Origin: Sediminibacterium sp.
Lineage (GTDB): Bacteria > Bacteroidota > Bacteroidia > Chitinophagales > Chitinophagaceae
Reading direction: 5' to 3'
Assembly: GCF_030695065.1 (NCBI RefSeq)
Contig: NZ_JAUYTR010000011.1
Location: forward strand, 616,458 to 680,457
Length of the DNA: 64,000 nt
Below the pieces are notes generated by a model that had not been told where the DNA came from, made no database searches, and saw only the letters and a list, made by a program, of their open reading frames with translations. Positions within the stretch are counted from its first letter, which is position 1. Each line of letters starts with the position of its first letter. Shown here in pieces: positions 7,475 through 15,247 of this stretch. Both the position numbers and the translations under genes were made by a program.

Positions 7475-8887
7475 CTATTTATTAATTGGTGTTGGCTCAA
7501 ATAAAGTTGGAAGAACGGATGGAATTGATTTATTAATATCAATCTCCACCTGAGGATATATAAATCGTTGAGGAAAACTTGCACCGAAATTCAATGGTAT
7601 ATTCACTTTAATATCGTTCTCCTTAAAAGTTCTTCTTAAGTCGTTAAAGCCTTCAATTTGACCAATAAATGTAATATATCTTTCTTCTAAAATTTCACGC
7701 AATAATGCTCTGTCTTGAGGCAAGGTTGGCAATTGGGTGTTTTCAATTCCGCCTGTTAAAAAATCAGCTGCTACATAAGGGTCATATCTAAAGTTACCCG
7801 TAGTTAAATAAGTAGTATTTATATATGCACCGGTATTCATGTATGCTCTATAAGCATTAAGTCTAGAAAGTCCAGCAGTAAATCCGTTTAACCTTGTATC
7901 TGCTTCAGCCAAAATCAATAAGTTTTCTGCAAAAGTTGCCAATGGGAAAAATGTACTTTGCCCAAAAAACCCGTTCAGTGTAAAATTTAAATTAGAGGCA
8001 GAATTATAAAAATAACTCCATCTTGCTCTTTCTACTGTTTTAGTATTACTTCTATTTCCTGCTCTAGTTGGATTCAATAAATTTACTCCATACATACCTG
8101 TAGCGTCTATCCAATTGGGTCTGTCTAATGATAAAAATTGGAAATACAAATTAAATGCCCCTCTATTCGTTGCATTATGCGGTGCCATGAAATTATTGGC
8201 TTGGGAATTTATTCCACTTTGCGCAGCTGTGATTGCTTTCTGATATTCACGCGTATGCATAAAATACCTTGCTTTTAAGGTATTAGCTGTTTGAATCCAT
8301 CTGGTCATATTTCCAGCAAAATGGATATCCTGAGCTGCAAAACTCACAAATGCAGAGGAATTTAAATTGACTATTGCGCTGTCTAACAGAGTTTGAATTG
8401 CTGCATAAACACCAGCCTGACCATCAAACTTTGGATTAGTATAACGATCATCTGCAGCTTCAGCATAAGGAATATCTCCCCAGAGTGCTGTTGTAGTTCC
8501 TAGTAAATTAGCTTCAATCACTTGAACCACACCTACCATTCTTCTATTATTCACTTCAAGTGCTTTTGCTTTTAAAAGCTTTATATTTTTATACACGCCT
8601 GAGTAAATAATTCTCCATGAATCATCAAAATTCCTAGCTATTACTGAATACTGATGATAACTCTGGTACTGTTGTGTAAACCCTCTAAAATAACCAGACC
8701 ACATACCAGCAAATCTTGCTAAATCTCCTTCTTGAATATTCATATTGCCTACCATAATACTAGTAAGCATTGTATTCGGGTCTGCATCTATAGGATTATT
8801 TGGATCTGTGTTTATGCCTTCAACTAATTTATTACAAGAAGTTAAAAGGGTGGCGAATAATACAATGCCGTATATATATTTTTTCAT
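7475..8887 (-). CDS. SusD/RagB family outer-membrane lipoprotein
   Basis: A 470-aa lipoprotein with the signal peptide ending LLTSC (Cys18 lipidation), followed by the SusD-like N-terminus VEGINTDPNNP. The C-terminal part has REILEERYITFIGQIEGFNDLRR, typical of the SusD-like_2 group. SusD proteins form the substrate-binding lid of the SusC barrel. It starts 20 nt after the susC stop, so the two form one uptake unit. The SusD-like_2 branch is often linked to peptides or small ligands rather than starch. No glycoside hydrolase is present nearby to indicate a glycan. Confidence 0.92.
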   Translation of the reverse strand: MKKYIYGIVLFATLLTSCNKLVEGINTDPNNPIDADPNTMLTSIMVGNMNIQEGDLARFAGMWSGYFRGFTQQYQSYHQYSVIARNFDDSWRIIYSGVYKNIKLLKAKALEVNNRRMVGVVQVIEANLLGTTTALWGDIPYAEAADDRYTNPKFDGQAGVYAAIQTLLDSAIVNLNSSAFVSFAAQDIHFAGNMTRWIQTANTLKARYFMHTREYQKAITAAQSGINSQANNFMAPHNATNRGAFNLYFQFLSLDRPNWIDATGMYGVNLLNPTRAGNRSNTKTVERARWSYFYNSASNLNFTLNGFFGQSTFFPLATFAENLLILAEADTRLNGFTAGLSRLNAYRAYMNTGAYINTTYLTTGNFRYDPYVAADFLTGGIENTQLPTLPQDRALLREILEERYITFIGQIEGFNDLRRTFKENDIKVNIPLNFGASFPQRFIYPQVEIDINKSIPSVLPTLFEPTPINK

Positions 8888-8907
8888 TTGACTAAAATTT
8901 GAAGGAA

Positions 8908-11900
8908 TTAGAAATTTAGTTTTACAGTAAACAAAAATGACCTTGTAGGAGGGTTTACAAAATAAACCACCCCTCTTCCTGAAGTAGAACCTGAATTGTT
9001 TGCATCAGGATCGAATCCATTTACCTTACTGATAATAAACAGGTTTCTTCCACTTAATTCTAAACCAATTGAGTTAAGTCCTAGTTTTTGTTTCAGGTAA
9101 TTACTTGTAATATTATAACCAAGATTGATCTCTCTAAATCTAGTCCATGTAGCATCTTCCAAGAATAATTCTCCTACGTTGCCAAACCAACCACCAGGAC
9201 CAGTATACCAACTTTGATCTAGCGCAACATCTGCGCCACCAAAGTTTCCTATATTCCCTCTAAATGGAGTTCCTGCTGGAATAGTAGTTCCATTAAATCG
9301 CCTAAGATCTTTGGTAGAAGTTCTTTCTACACCAGTTGTAGCGCTGGTTCCATAATCTAACAATACCGCTTCAGTACCATTAATAACCTGACCCCCTTGT
9401 GAATGTTCCATTAATGCATTCAAATAGAATTTTTTATATTTTAAGTTAAAGCCAAATGCTGCTCTCCACTCAGGATTAGGATCTCCAATTGGAACAGCTG
9501 TTGGATCAACTGTAGGGAACCCATTTGCATTTAACACTCTTTTTCCTGTTGCATCTCTTTGGAAAATATTAGAGAAGAGAACCCCCAAAGGATACCCCTC
9601 TACTGCTCTTGAAGAAACCCCAGCAGTTCCGCCCAATGTGATAGAGCCCGCTCCACCTAAATTAGTCACTAAGTTTCTATTCCGTGTCCAGTTAAAATTC
9701 AAATCTAAATTCCAATCATTTTTGGCTAAAACATTATAGCCTAAATCTAATTCTACCCCTTTATTTTCAATGGTTCCTGCATTGGTATAAAAGGTATTAA
9801 AACCAGAAGCTGGTGATTGTGTTACAGAAATCAATGCATCTACTGTTTGGTTTTGATAAGCAGAGATGCTTAAAGAAAGTTTATTATTGAAGAATCTAAG
9901 ATCTAAGCCTGCTTCTACTTCTTGTTTTTGCTCTGGTCTTAAAAATGGATTACCCCTATTAACACTTTGAACATAAGAACCTGTACCATACAATGCAGGG
10001 TCTAATGCTCCCCCTAATCCATCTTGCCAAGTTCTTGTAACAAAATTTGTTGCAGTTTGATATGCTTGTGGCTGAACACCCACTATCCCCATTGAAGCCC
10101 TCACTTTAGCAAAAGAAAGCCACTTTGCATTTTGTAAACTTTTCAACTGATTAAACTGCCATGCAATATCTGCAGAAGGGTAAAAGAATGCTTGTTTAGC
10201 TTGTTGACCAAATGTAGAAGCTGCTTCTAATCTACCTGTAGCATTAATAAATAATTGATTATCCCAAGCAAGTCCAATACTAGTATAACCTGCATTGGTT
10301 AATCTATTTAAATAACTGTCAGATACGCTTAAATTGGCAGGGGTAACATTGTTAAAGTCTCTTGGCCCATTGGGCAATATAAAATCTAAAGAAGTTCCTC
10401 CAAGACCTGTTGTTTTAAGGCTATTATAATTAAAGCCTAAAACCATATTACCGCCTAATTTATCAGAGAAATCATGGGTTGCTCTAGCAATCAAATCAAG
10501 GTTAAACTGAAATTCACTGTATTCGTCTCTATCGTATCGCCCAGTGATTGCATTGGCCGTGAAGTATGGGAAATAATTAATCTGTTGGTCGGTAAAATAA
10601 TCAATACCGGCTCTGGTAGTAAACGTAAACCACTGCGCTGGCTTAATATTAATTTCTGCGGAATTGATGAAACGATTTACTCTTGAAGTATTTGTTAAAG
10701 AATTTATCACCCATAATGGATTATTAAATCCAGGATTAGTGCTTGAACCAGTAGCATTTCTATATGATCTTTGCCTATCAGCAACAAATGCTCCTCCAGG
10801 TGAACTGAAGAACCGACCTGTAAAATCAGTATTATCAAAATCTGGGGGTGTTCTTAGTAACCCTATTAAAAGACCTGCATTATTAACCCCAGATTGAAGT
10901 CTATTTGAATTGGTAAGTATATAAGATGCCTTATTAGAAATATTTAACCAACTATTTAATTGACGGCTTGCGTTTACCCTGAAACTGGTTCTTCTATAAT
11001 CACTACTATTTCTTACAACCCCTTGTTGATTTAAATCACTAATACTGATGAAATAATTTGATTTGTTATCTCCCCCACTAATACTTAAAGAATTATCCAA
11101 AAATTGTCCTGTCCTAAAAATGGCATCGTAATTTTTTTGGTTAAAAGTTTCTTTTGAATTTTTTGTAGTTATCGGGTAAATAGTATTTCCAGTATTACCT
11201 ACAAAATATCCTCCAGTTGTATTTAATACATCACTTGCGCCAGTTCTACTTGCAATTTTATCTCCCCAAGTTCTAATGGCATTGGCAGCCCAAACACCAT
11301 TGTTCCCTTGACCGTAAGTTTCTTGTAAATCATAAAATGCACTCACTTGATCAATTGAAACAGTTGACCTAAATGAAATATTCGCTTTTGATCCACTGCT
11401 GCCTTTTTTGGTAGTAATAATGATTACTCCATTGGCAGCCCTAGTACCCCAAAGCGCAGCAGCAGAAGCCCCTTTCAAAATTTGAACATTGGCAATATCA
11501 TCAGGGTTAATATCATTTAATCTGCTTTGCTGTACAATTTGCCCCCCTGAAGATTCTCCCCTTGCGTCTCCACTTACTGGAACACCATCTAATACAATTA
11601 ACGGATCTGTACTTCTTGTAATAGTACTTTGACCCCTAATTAAGATTTGTGAACCACCCCCTGGATCTCCAGAAGAACGAGAAACCCTAACTCCAGAGGA
11701 TTTTCCTGCCAATGCATTTAACACCCCTGATTCACCAGAATTACCGATGGCTTCTGCGCTAATTCTGTTAGTAGCATATCCTAATTTATCTTTCCTGGTT
11801 TCAAAACCAAGGGCATTTACCACCACATTGTCTAAAGATGTAGCGGTAGACTGTAATACTATATTTACCGTTTCTTCTTCTCCTAATTCTATTTCATTGG

Positions 11901-12153
11901 TTTCATAACCAATGAAACTAATTACTAGTGTTTGTTTAACACCTACAATAGGAATGGAAAAATTACCATTGTTGTCTGAAACCCTTGTTGTGTTAGAACC
12001 TTTAATTTTAATAGTAGCGCCTGCAATGGCGATCTTTTTTTCATCTAAAATAGTCCCTTTCACCGTTCTATTTTGAGAAATGGCAGGCATAATAATGCCT
12101 ATTGTAAACCCGATAAGGAAAAGCAAATGCTTAAAAACAGTTGTACATTTCAT
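8908..12153 (-). CDS. SusC/RagA family TonB-linked outer-membrane protein
   Basis: A 1081-aa importer barrel. It has a signal peptide (to about residue 26), a carboxypeptidase-regulatory-like domain from TVKGTILDEKKIAIAGATIK, and a plug domain. The plug carries GLDIANV-like segments such as NDINPDDIANVQILKGASA and the SusC hallmark ANGVIIITTKKG. A 22-stranded barrel ends in SFLFTVKLNF, with a C-terminal aromatic. It transports a large ligand through the outer membrane with TonB energy, in partnership with the SusD-like lipoprotein just downstream. It is the first gene of the four-gene operon; a 178-bp divergent region separates it from the gene at 12332. Confidence 0.94.
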   Translation of the reverse strand: MKCTTVFKHLLFLIGFTIGIIMPAISQNRTVKGTILDEKKIAIAGATIKIKGSNTTRVSDNNGNFSIPIVGVKQTLVISFIGYETNEIELGEEETVNIVLQSTATSLDNVVVNALGFETRKDKLGYATNRISAEAIGNSGESGVLNALAGKSSGVRVSRSSGDPGGGSQILIRGQSTITRSTDPLIVLDGVPVSGDARGESSGGQIVQQSRLNDINPDDIANVQILKGASAAALWGTRAANGVIIITTKKGSSGSKANISFRSTVSIDQVSAFYDLQETYGQGNNGVWAANAIRTWGDKIASRTGASDVLNTTGGYFVGNTGNTIYPITTKNSKETFNQKNYDAIFRTGQFLDNSLSISGGDNKSNYFISISDLNQQGVVRNSSDYRRTSFRVNASRQLNSWLNISNKASYILTNSNRLQSGVNNAGLLIGLLRTPPDFDNTDFTGRFFSSPGGAFVADRQRSYRNATGSSTNPGFNNPLWVINSLTNTSRVNRFINSAEINIKPAQWFTFTTRAGIDYFTDQQINYFPYFTANAITGRYDRDEYSEFQFNLDLIARATHDFSDKLGGNMVLGFNYNSLKTTGLGGTSLDFILPNGPRDFNNVTPANLSVSDSYLNRLTNAGYTSIGLAWDNQLFINATGRLEAASTFGQQAKQAFFYPSADIAWQFNQLKSLQNAKWLSFAKVRASMGIVGVQPQAYQTATNFVTRTWQDGLGGALDPALYGTGSYVQSVNRGNPFLRPEQKQEVEAGLDLRFFNNKLSLSISAYQNQTVDALISVTQSPASGFNTFYTNAGTIENKGVELDLGYNVLAKNDWNLDLNFNWTRNRNLVTNLGGAGSITLGGTAGVSSRAVEGYPLGVLFSNIFQRDATGKRVLNANGFPTVDPTAVPIGDPNPEWRAAFGFNLKYKKFYLNALMEHSQGGQVINGTEAVLLDYGTSATTGVERTSTKDLRRFNGTTIPAGTPFRGNIGNFGGADVALDQSWYTGPGGWFGNVGELFLEDATWTRFREINLGYNITSNYLKQKLGLNSIGLELSGRNLFIISKVNGFDPDANNSGSTSGRGVVYFVNPPTRSFLFTVKLNF

Positions 12154-12331
12154 AATGGCAGCCTTTTTTGGTTAGCTAAAGCAATTTTCGAGAACAAAAT
12201 AGTAAAGGAATACCCGATTTGATTTTTTTGGTCTTTCTAAACTGTTTTCAAATAAAAAATGTAATTTCCAAAATTGGTTTTGAATTTCCGAAATTTGCTA
12301 TGTATTGATTTGCAATTAATTAGAAACTTAT

Positions 12332-13582
12332 ATGCTTAAAAAGGGCAAAGAAGAAATTATCTATTTATTAAATAAAGCCATCGAAAAATTTCAGGCTGAT
12401 ACAGGTAAATTGATTATTCAAAATACCAATCGCAAGAATTATGAAGAATTAGCCATTGTTTTAAGTGAAATAAGTAATCAACTTCCAGAAACAGCTTCGC
12501 AATTTGGTCATATTGTCTATGAAGCTGATCCTCAAAAAGAAAAAGCAGAATATCCATTCAGAAAATACGATATCACAGGTGGACAAATTAAAGATGCTTT
12601 GATGGGACTTGTTGCCAATCCAAGACCTTTTTTAGTTGATACTTGTTATGTTTATCTATATCAAATGGGGAGGCAAGCTTTTGAACAAAACCCAATAGAT
12701 TCGGCACTAATTGCTTCTAAGGAGAATGAAGAATTTAGCAAGGACAGCTATTCAATTATTACTGAAAATCAACAACTTAAATTAAAGCTTGCCAATTTAA
12801 AAAAAGATACAGACGCAACCATCCTTAAAAAATTAGGATTTTATCGGATGATTTTTATTCCACTTTGTATTGTCTTTTTAATCACAGCCATATATACTTG
12901 GAATTTATATCTACAATCAGATACTAAATGGGAAACTATTCAAAATGATTTTAATTTAATCCCTTATAAAGTAACTCAATCCGAAATAGATCAATTAGAG
13001 GGAATTTGGATTTGCTATACCAGTTCTCCACAAGCTCGACTGTCTGATCCAAACCGTTATCACAAAGTGGTGGCCAACCTAGTAGAAATAAAATATAAAA
13101 ATGGTTATTTTGCTTACCACCGTTATGGAGCTAGTTTTGACCATATTGGCTATGCTCAATTTGAATCGCCCAATTTGGTTTCTATCCATTCTCAAATAAA
13201 AAACACCGACAAAAAAGTAGAATACCCCAGACATAGTCTACTCAGTTTAGACAAGAAGGAGGAATATCTTAGTGTAATATCTGCATCCTGGAATTTTGAT
13301 GCAGGTGCCAATAATCGTATAATTGGAATTAGAGAGGTCTATAAAAAGTTGGGGAAAGGTGGAAGAATAGAAGAAGTAATCAATACCCCAGCCAATGCCA
13401 GTTGTCAATGCAAGATTATAAAGTGGCATAAAAACACCGAATCCACGCAGGCTTTCTATTTAAAAAATATGTTTTTGGATTCATTAAAAAATCCAACCCT
13501 CTCCAATTTAATCAACGAGAACAGCATTTTATTAAAAGATCCTGAAGCAGGGTTGATTCTAAACAAAAAAAGCCCCGAATAA
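12332..13582 (+). CDS. Hypothetical protein with one membrane segment
   Basis: A 416-aa protein I do not recognise. Residues 1-150 are soluble, with helical segments (IIYLLNKAIEKF, ENQQLKLKLANL as possible coiled coil). One transmembrane helix lies at about 171-193 (MIFIPLCIVFLITAIYTW). The C-terminal domain (about 200-416) starts LEGIWICYTSSPQARLSDP and is beta-rich. The opening resembles lipocalin-like 'G-x-W' folds, but this is only an impression. No signal peptide is present, so the N-terminal half is probably cytoplasmic. It stands alone, divergent from susC, and its stop codon lies inside the terminator hairpin at 13571-13591. Confidence 0.75.
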   Translation: MLKKGKEEIIYLLNKAIEKFQADTGKLIIQNTNRKNYEELAIVLSEISNQLPETASQFGHIVYEADPQKEKAEYPFRKYDITGGQIKDALMGLVANPRPFLVDTCYVYLYQMGRQAFEQNPIDSALIASKENEEFSKDSYSIITENQQLKLKLANLKKDTDATILKKLGFYRMIFIPLCIVFLITAIYTWNLYLQSDTKWETIQNDFNLIPYKVTQSEIDQLEGIWICYTSSPQARLSDPNRYHKVVANLVEIKYKNGYFAYHRYGASFDHIGYAQFESPNLVSIHSQIKNTDKKVEYPRHSLLSLDKKEEYLSVISASWNFDAGANNRIIGIREVYKKLGKGGRIEEVINTPANASCQCKIIKWHKNTESTQAFYLKNMFLDSLKNPTLSNLINENSILLKDPEAGLILNKKSPE

Positions 13583-13595
13583 TTCGGAGCTTTTT
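13565..13595. terminator. Bidirectional intrinsic terminator overlapping a stop codon
   Basis: A nine-position stem with one mismatch (13571-13579 with 13583-13591) and a three-base loop. It is followed by T5 on the plus strand and by seven T on the minus strand. On plus it ends the hypothetical gene, whose TAA is 13580-13582. On minus it begins about five bases after the tRNA-like RNA, so it can end that transcript too. Confidence 0.75.
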
Positions 13596-13600
13596 GAATG

Positions 13601-13772
13601 CTGTAGGGGGAGGGATCGAACCTCCACGAGGCAGTTAGCTATAGCGCAAAGTTCAGTGGTCGACCCTGGTCGTACAAGTATTGCTACCTGAACGGCTCTA
13701 CACTACGTTTATTCTGTTATCCTCACCCCCGAGACAAGAGGGCATGTCTGCCAAAAGTTTCATCACCCCACA
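13601..13772 (-). ncRNA. tRNA-like RNA, leucine-type scaffold with giant variable arm
   Basis: Read on the minus strand the segment folds as a class II tRNA. The acceptor stem is TGTGGGG (13772-13766) with CCCTACA (13608-13602). Position 8-9 TG is followed by a 3-bp D stem ATG/CAT and a D loop with GG. The anticodon-type stem is CCCTC/GGGGG (13742-13738, 13730-13726) with loop TTGTCTC. The T arm is GGAGG-TTCGATC-CCTCC (13625-13609). Between anticodon stem and T stem are 100 nt instead of 12-20. They open TGAGG and close CCTCGT, like the leucine variable arm, with inner stems GTTCAG/CTGAAC and CGAC/GTCG. CCA is not encoded. The anticodon position reads GTC with T at position 37, which is atypical, so decoding is doubtful. 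Confidence 0.6.
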
Positions 13773-13804
13773 GTAAAAAGAACTAATTTGTTACTTTGAT
13801 AAAT

Positions 13805-13812
13805 CAAAATTA
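13805..13812 (-). promoter_or_regulatory. -7 box (TAATTTTG) upstream of tRNA-like RNA
   Basis: Exact TAnnTTTG match on the minus strand, 32 bp before the tRNA-like 5' end. It would give a short 5' leader removable by RNase P. A TTTG at 13842-13845 is too far away to be a standard -33 element, so the assignment is tentative. Confidence 0.4.
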
Positions 13813-13864
13813 AGATAAACTTTATTTAATTAGTTAATTTTCAAACATTTTTAATAAATTATAG

Positions 13865-13902
13865 ATAATATTCAAATAACAGTACATATATTTGAATATT
13901 AT
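13865..13902. promoter_or_regulatory. 14-bp perfect inverted repeat, probable Lrp operator
   Basis: ATAATATTCAAATA (13865-13878) is exactly mirrored by TATTTGAATATTAT (13889-13902) around a 10-bp spacer. The half-site centres are 24 bp apart. It ends 18 bp before the ATG of the Lrp-family gene. An autoregulatory binding site for that protein is inferred. Confidence 0.6.
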
Positions 13903-13920
13903 TAAAATAAAAAGCCAAAA

Positions 13921-14391
13921 ATGCCTAATAAATTAAATCTTGACAAACTTGATTTTCAAATTATCCAAGAAATGATGGAAGATGCGGAAATCTCTTATGC
14001 CGATTTGGGAAAGAAACTATTCGTTTCGGGGGGCACCATCCATGTTCGCATCAAAAAACTAGAAGAACTAAAGGTAGTGAAAGGTAAAAGATTATCGGTA
14101 GACCTCAAATCTTTAGGCTACGATGTTATCGCTTTCATTGGAATTTACTTAGAAAAAAGTTCTTTGTATGATTCCGTAGCAAAGGAGTTGAAAAAAATTA
14201 AACAAATTGTTCGCTTAAATTATACTACCGGTAATTACAGCATGTTTGCGGAAATAGTATGCAAAGACATACAAGAATTGCGCTTTGTATTGCACGACGA
14301 ATTACAAAAGATAAAGGGAATAGAAAGAACAGAAACCTTTATTTCTCTAGAAGAAAGTTTAGATAGAAATGTAGTGGTAAGCCCACTCTAA
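13921..14391 (+). CDS. Lrp/AsnC family transcriptional regulator
   Basis: A 156-aa regulator. It has an N-terminal winged helix-turn-helix (about residues 7-58, with ISYADLGKKLFVSGGTIHVRIKKLEEL) and a C-terminal RAM/AsnC effector domain (about 68-150, with TTGNYSMFAEIVCKD). Family members bind DNA as dimers to octamers and sense amino acids or related ligands. It is followed after 4 nt by a chain-length-determinant gene and then an O-antigen ligase gene, so it appears to lead a polysaccharide operon. The perfect dyad 18 bp upstream suggests that it controls its own operon. Confidence 0.92.
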   Translation: MPNKLNLDKLDFQIIQEMMEDAEISYADLGKKLFVSGGTIHVRIKKLEELKVVKGKRLSVDLKSLGYDVIAFIGIYLEKSSLYDSVAKELKKIKQIVRLNYTTGNYSMFAEIVCKDIQELRFVLHDELQKIKGIERTETFISLEESLDRNVVVSPL

Positions 14392-14395
14392 AAAA

Positions 14396-15247
14396 ATGAG
14401 TATGAATCAATTTAATATTGCCGAATTAACGACTGCTCTTATCAATCGCTGGAAATTCATTGTGGTTTTCACTATTGCAGCTGTTGCAATTGCAGCAGGA
14501 GCAACTTTCTTTATTACCCCAAAATATACAGCCACTACCAAATTTTTACCAGGCAATGTAGTACTTGCAGACAAAGCCCGACTATTTAATGATGAGATTC
14601 AACACCTCTATTCTTTTTTTGGTTCCGGAGACGACTTAGATCGTTTAATGAGTATGGCCAGCATGGATACCAGCCTCAAGCAGGTGATTCATGCGTTTGA
14701 TTTGACCAACTATTATAAAATAAAAGAGAAAGATGCAGGAATGGGAATGTATAAAACCATCCGGCAATTTAAAAAAGACCTGAGTCTGGTAAAAACGGTC
14801 AACAATGAATTGGAAATTTCTTGTGCCCATCAAAGCAAGGATACGGCAGCAGCCATTGTCAATTTTATGACAGATCAGCTTGCTGCAAAAATGAAAAATA
14901 TTTGGAAACTACAATACGAGAAAATAAATGTACAACTAGACAGTAGTATTGCAGCCATCTCTAATGATTACAATAACTTATTCAATACGGCAACCTCAAA
15001 TGACGCTATTGTAAAAACTAAGATGAGCGTACTCTTGAGCCAATTAGAGCAGTTAAACAAACTGAGTATTGAAACAAAAATGGCAGCGGCTACTACTCCG
15101 GAAGCGCTAATAGTTTTAGAAAAAGCAAGTATACCTGCAAAAATAAGTTGGCCCAACAAAGCAGTTGTTTTACCCCTTGCCGCATTATTAGGATTGATTT
15201 TTAGTGTATGCTTGGTGTTAATTAGTGCAAAACCAAGTCGCTTTTAA
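14396..15247 (+). CDS. Wzz-type polysaccharide chain-length determinant protein
   Basis: A 283-aa inner-membrane protein of the Wzz/polysaccharide co-polymerase type. It has a membrane helix near the N-terminus (about 18-40) followed by TPKYTATTKFLPG, the usual beta segment of the family. A long mostly helical periplasmic part (about 60-250) and a second membrane helix (about 255-278) follow. No cytoplasmic kinase domain is attached. It would set the length of a surface polysaccharide made with the ligase/polymerase encoded immediately after it (stop TAA directly abuts the next ATG). Start at Met1 or Met3 cannot be decided. Confidence 0.82.
   Translation: MSMNQFNIAELTTALINRWKFIVVFTIAAVAIAAGATFFITPKYTATTKFLPGNVVLADKARLFNDEIQHLYSFFGSGDDLDRLMSMASMDTSLKQVIHAFDLTNYYKIKEKDAGMGMYKTIRQFKKDLSLVKTVNNELEISCAHQSKDTAAAIVNFMTDQLAAKMKNIWKLQYEKINVQLDSSIAAISNDYNNLFNTATSNDAIVKTKMSVLLSQLEQLNKLSIETKMAAATTPEALIVLEKASIPAKISWPNKAVVLPLAALLGLIFSVCLVLISAKPSRF

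Noticed and set aside
13601..13772. Reading the RNA as a normal tRNA-Asp, tmRNA or group I intron-bearing tRNA-Leu
   Set aside because: The scaffold is class II, not the short class I expected for Asp, and base 37 is a pyrimidine. No tmRNA tag frame or conserved tmRNA ends are visible. Group I introns sit inside the anticodon loop and are longer, whereas here the extra sequence is in the variable arm.
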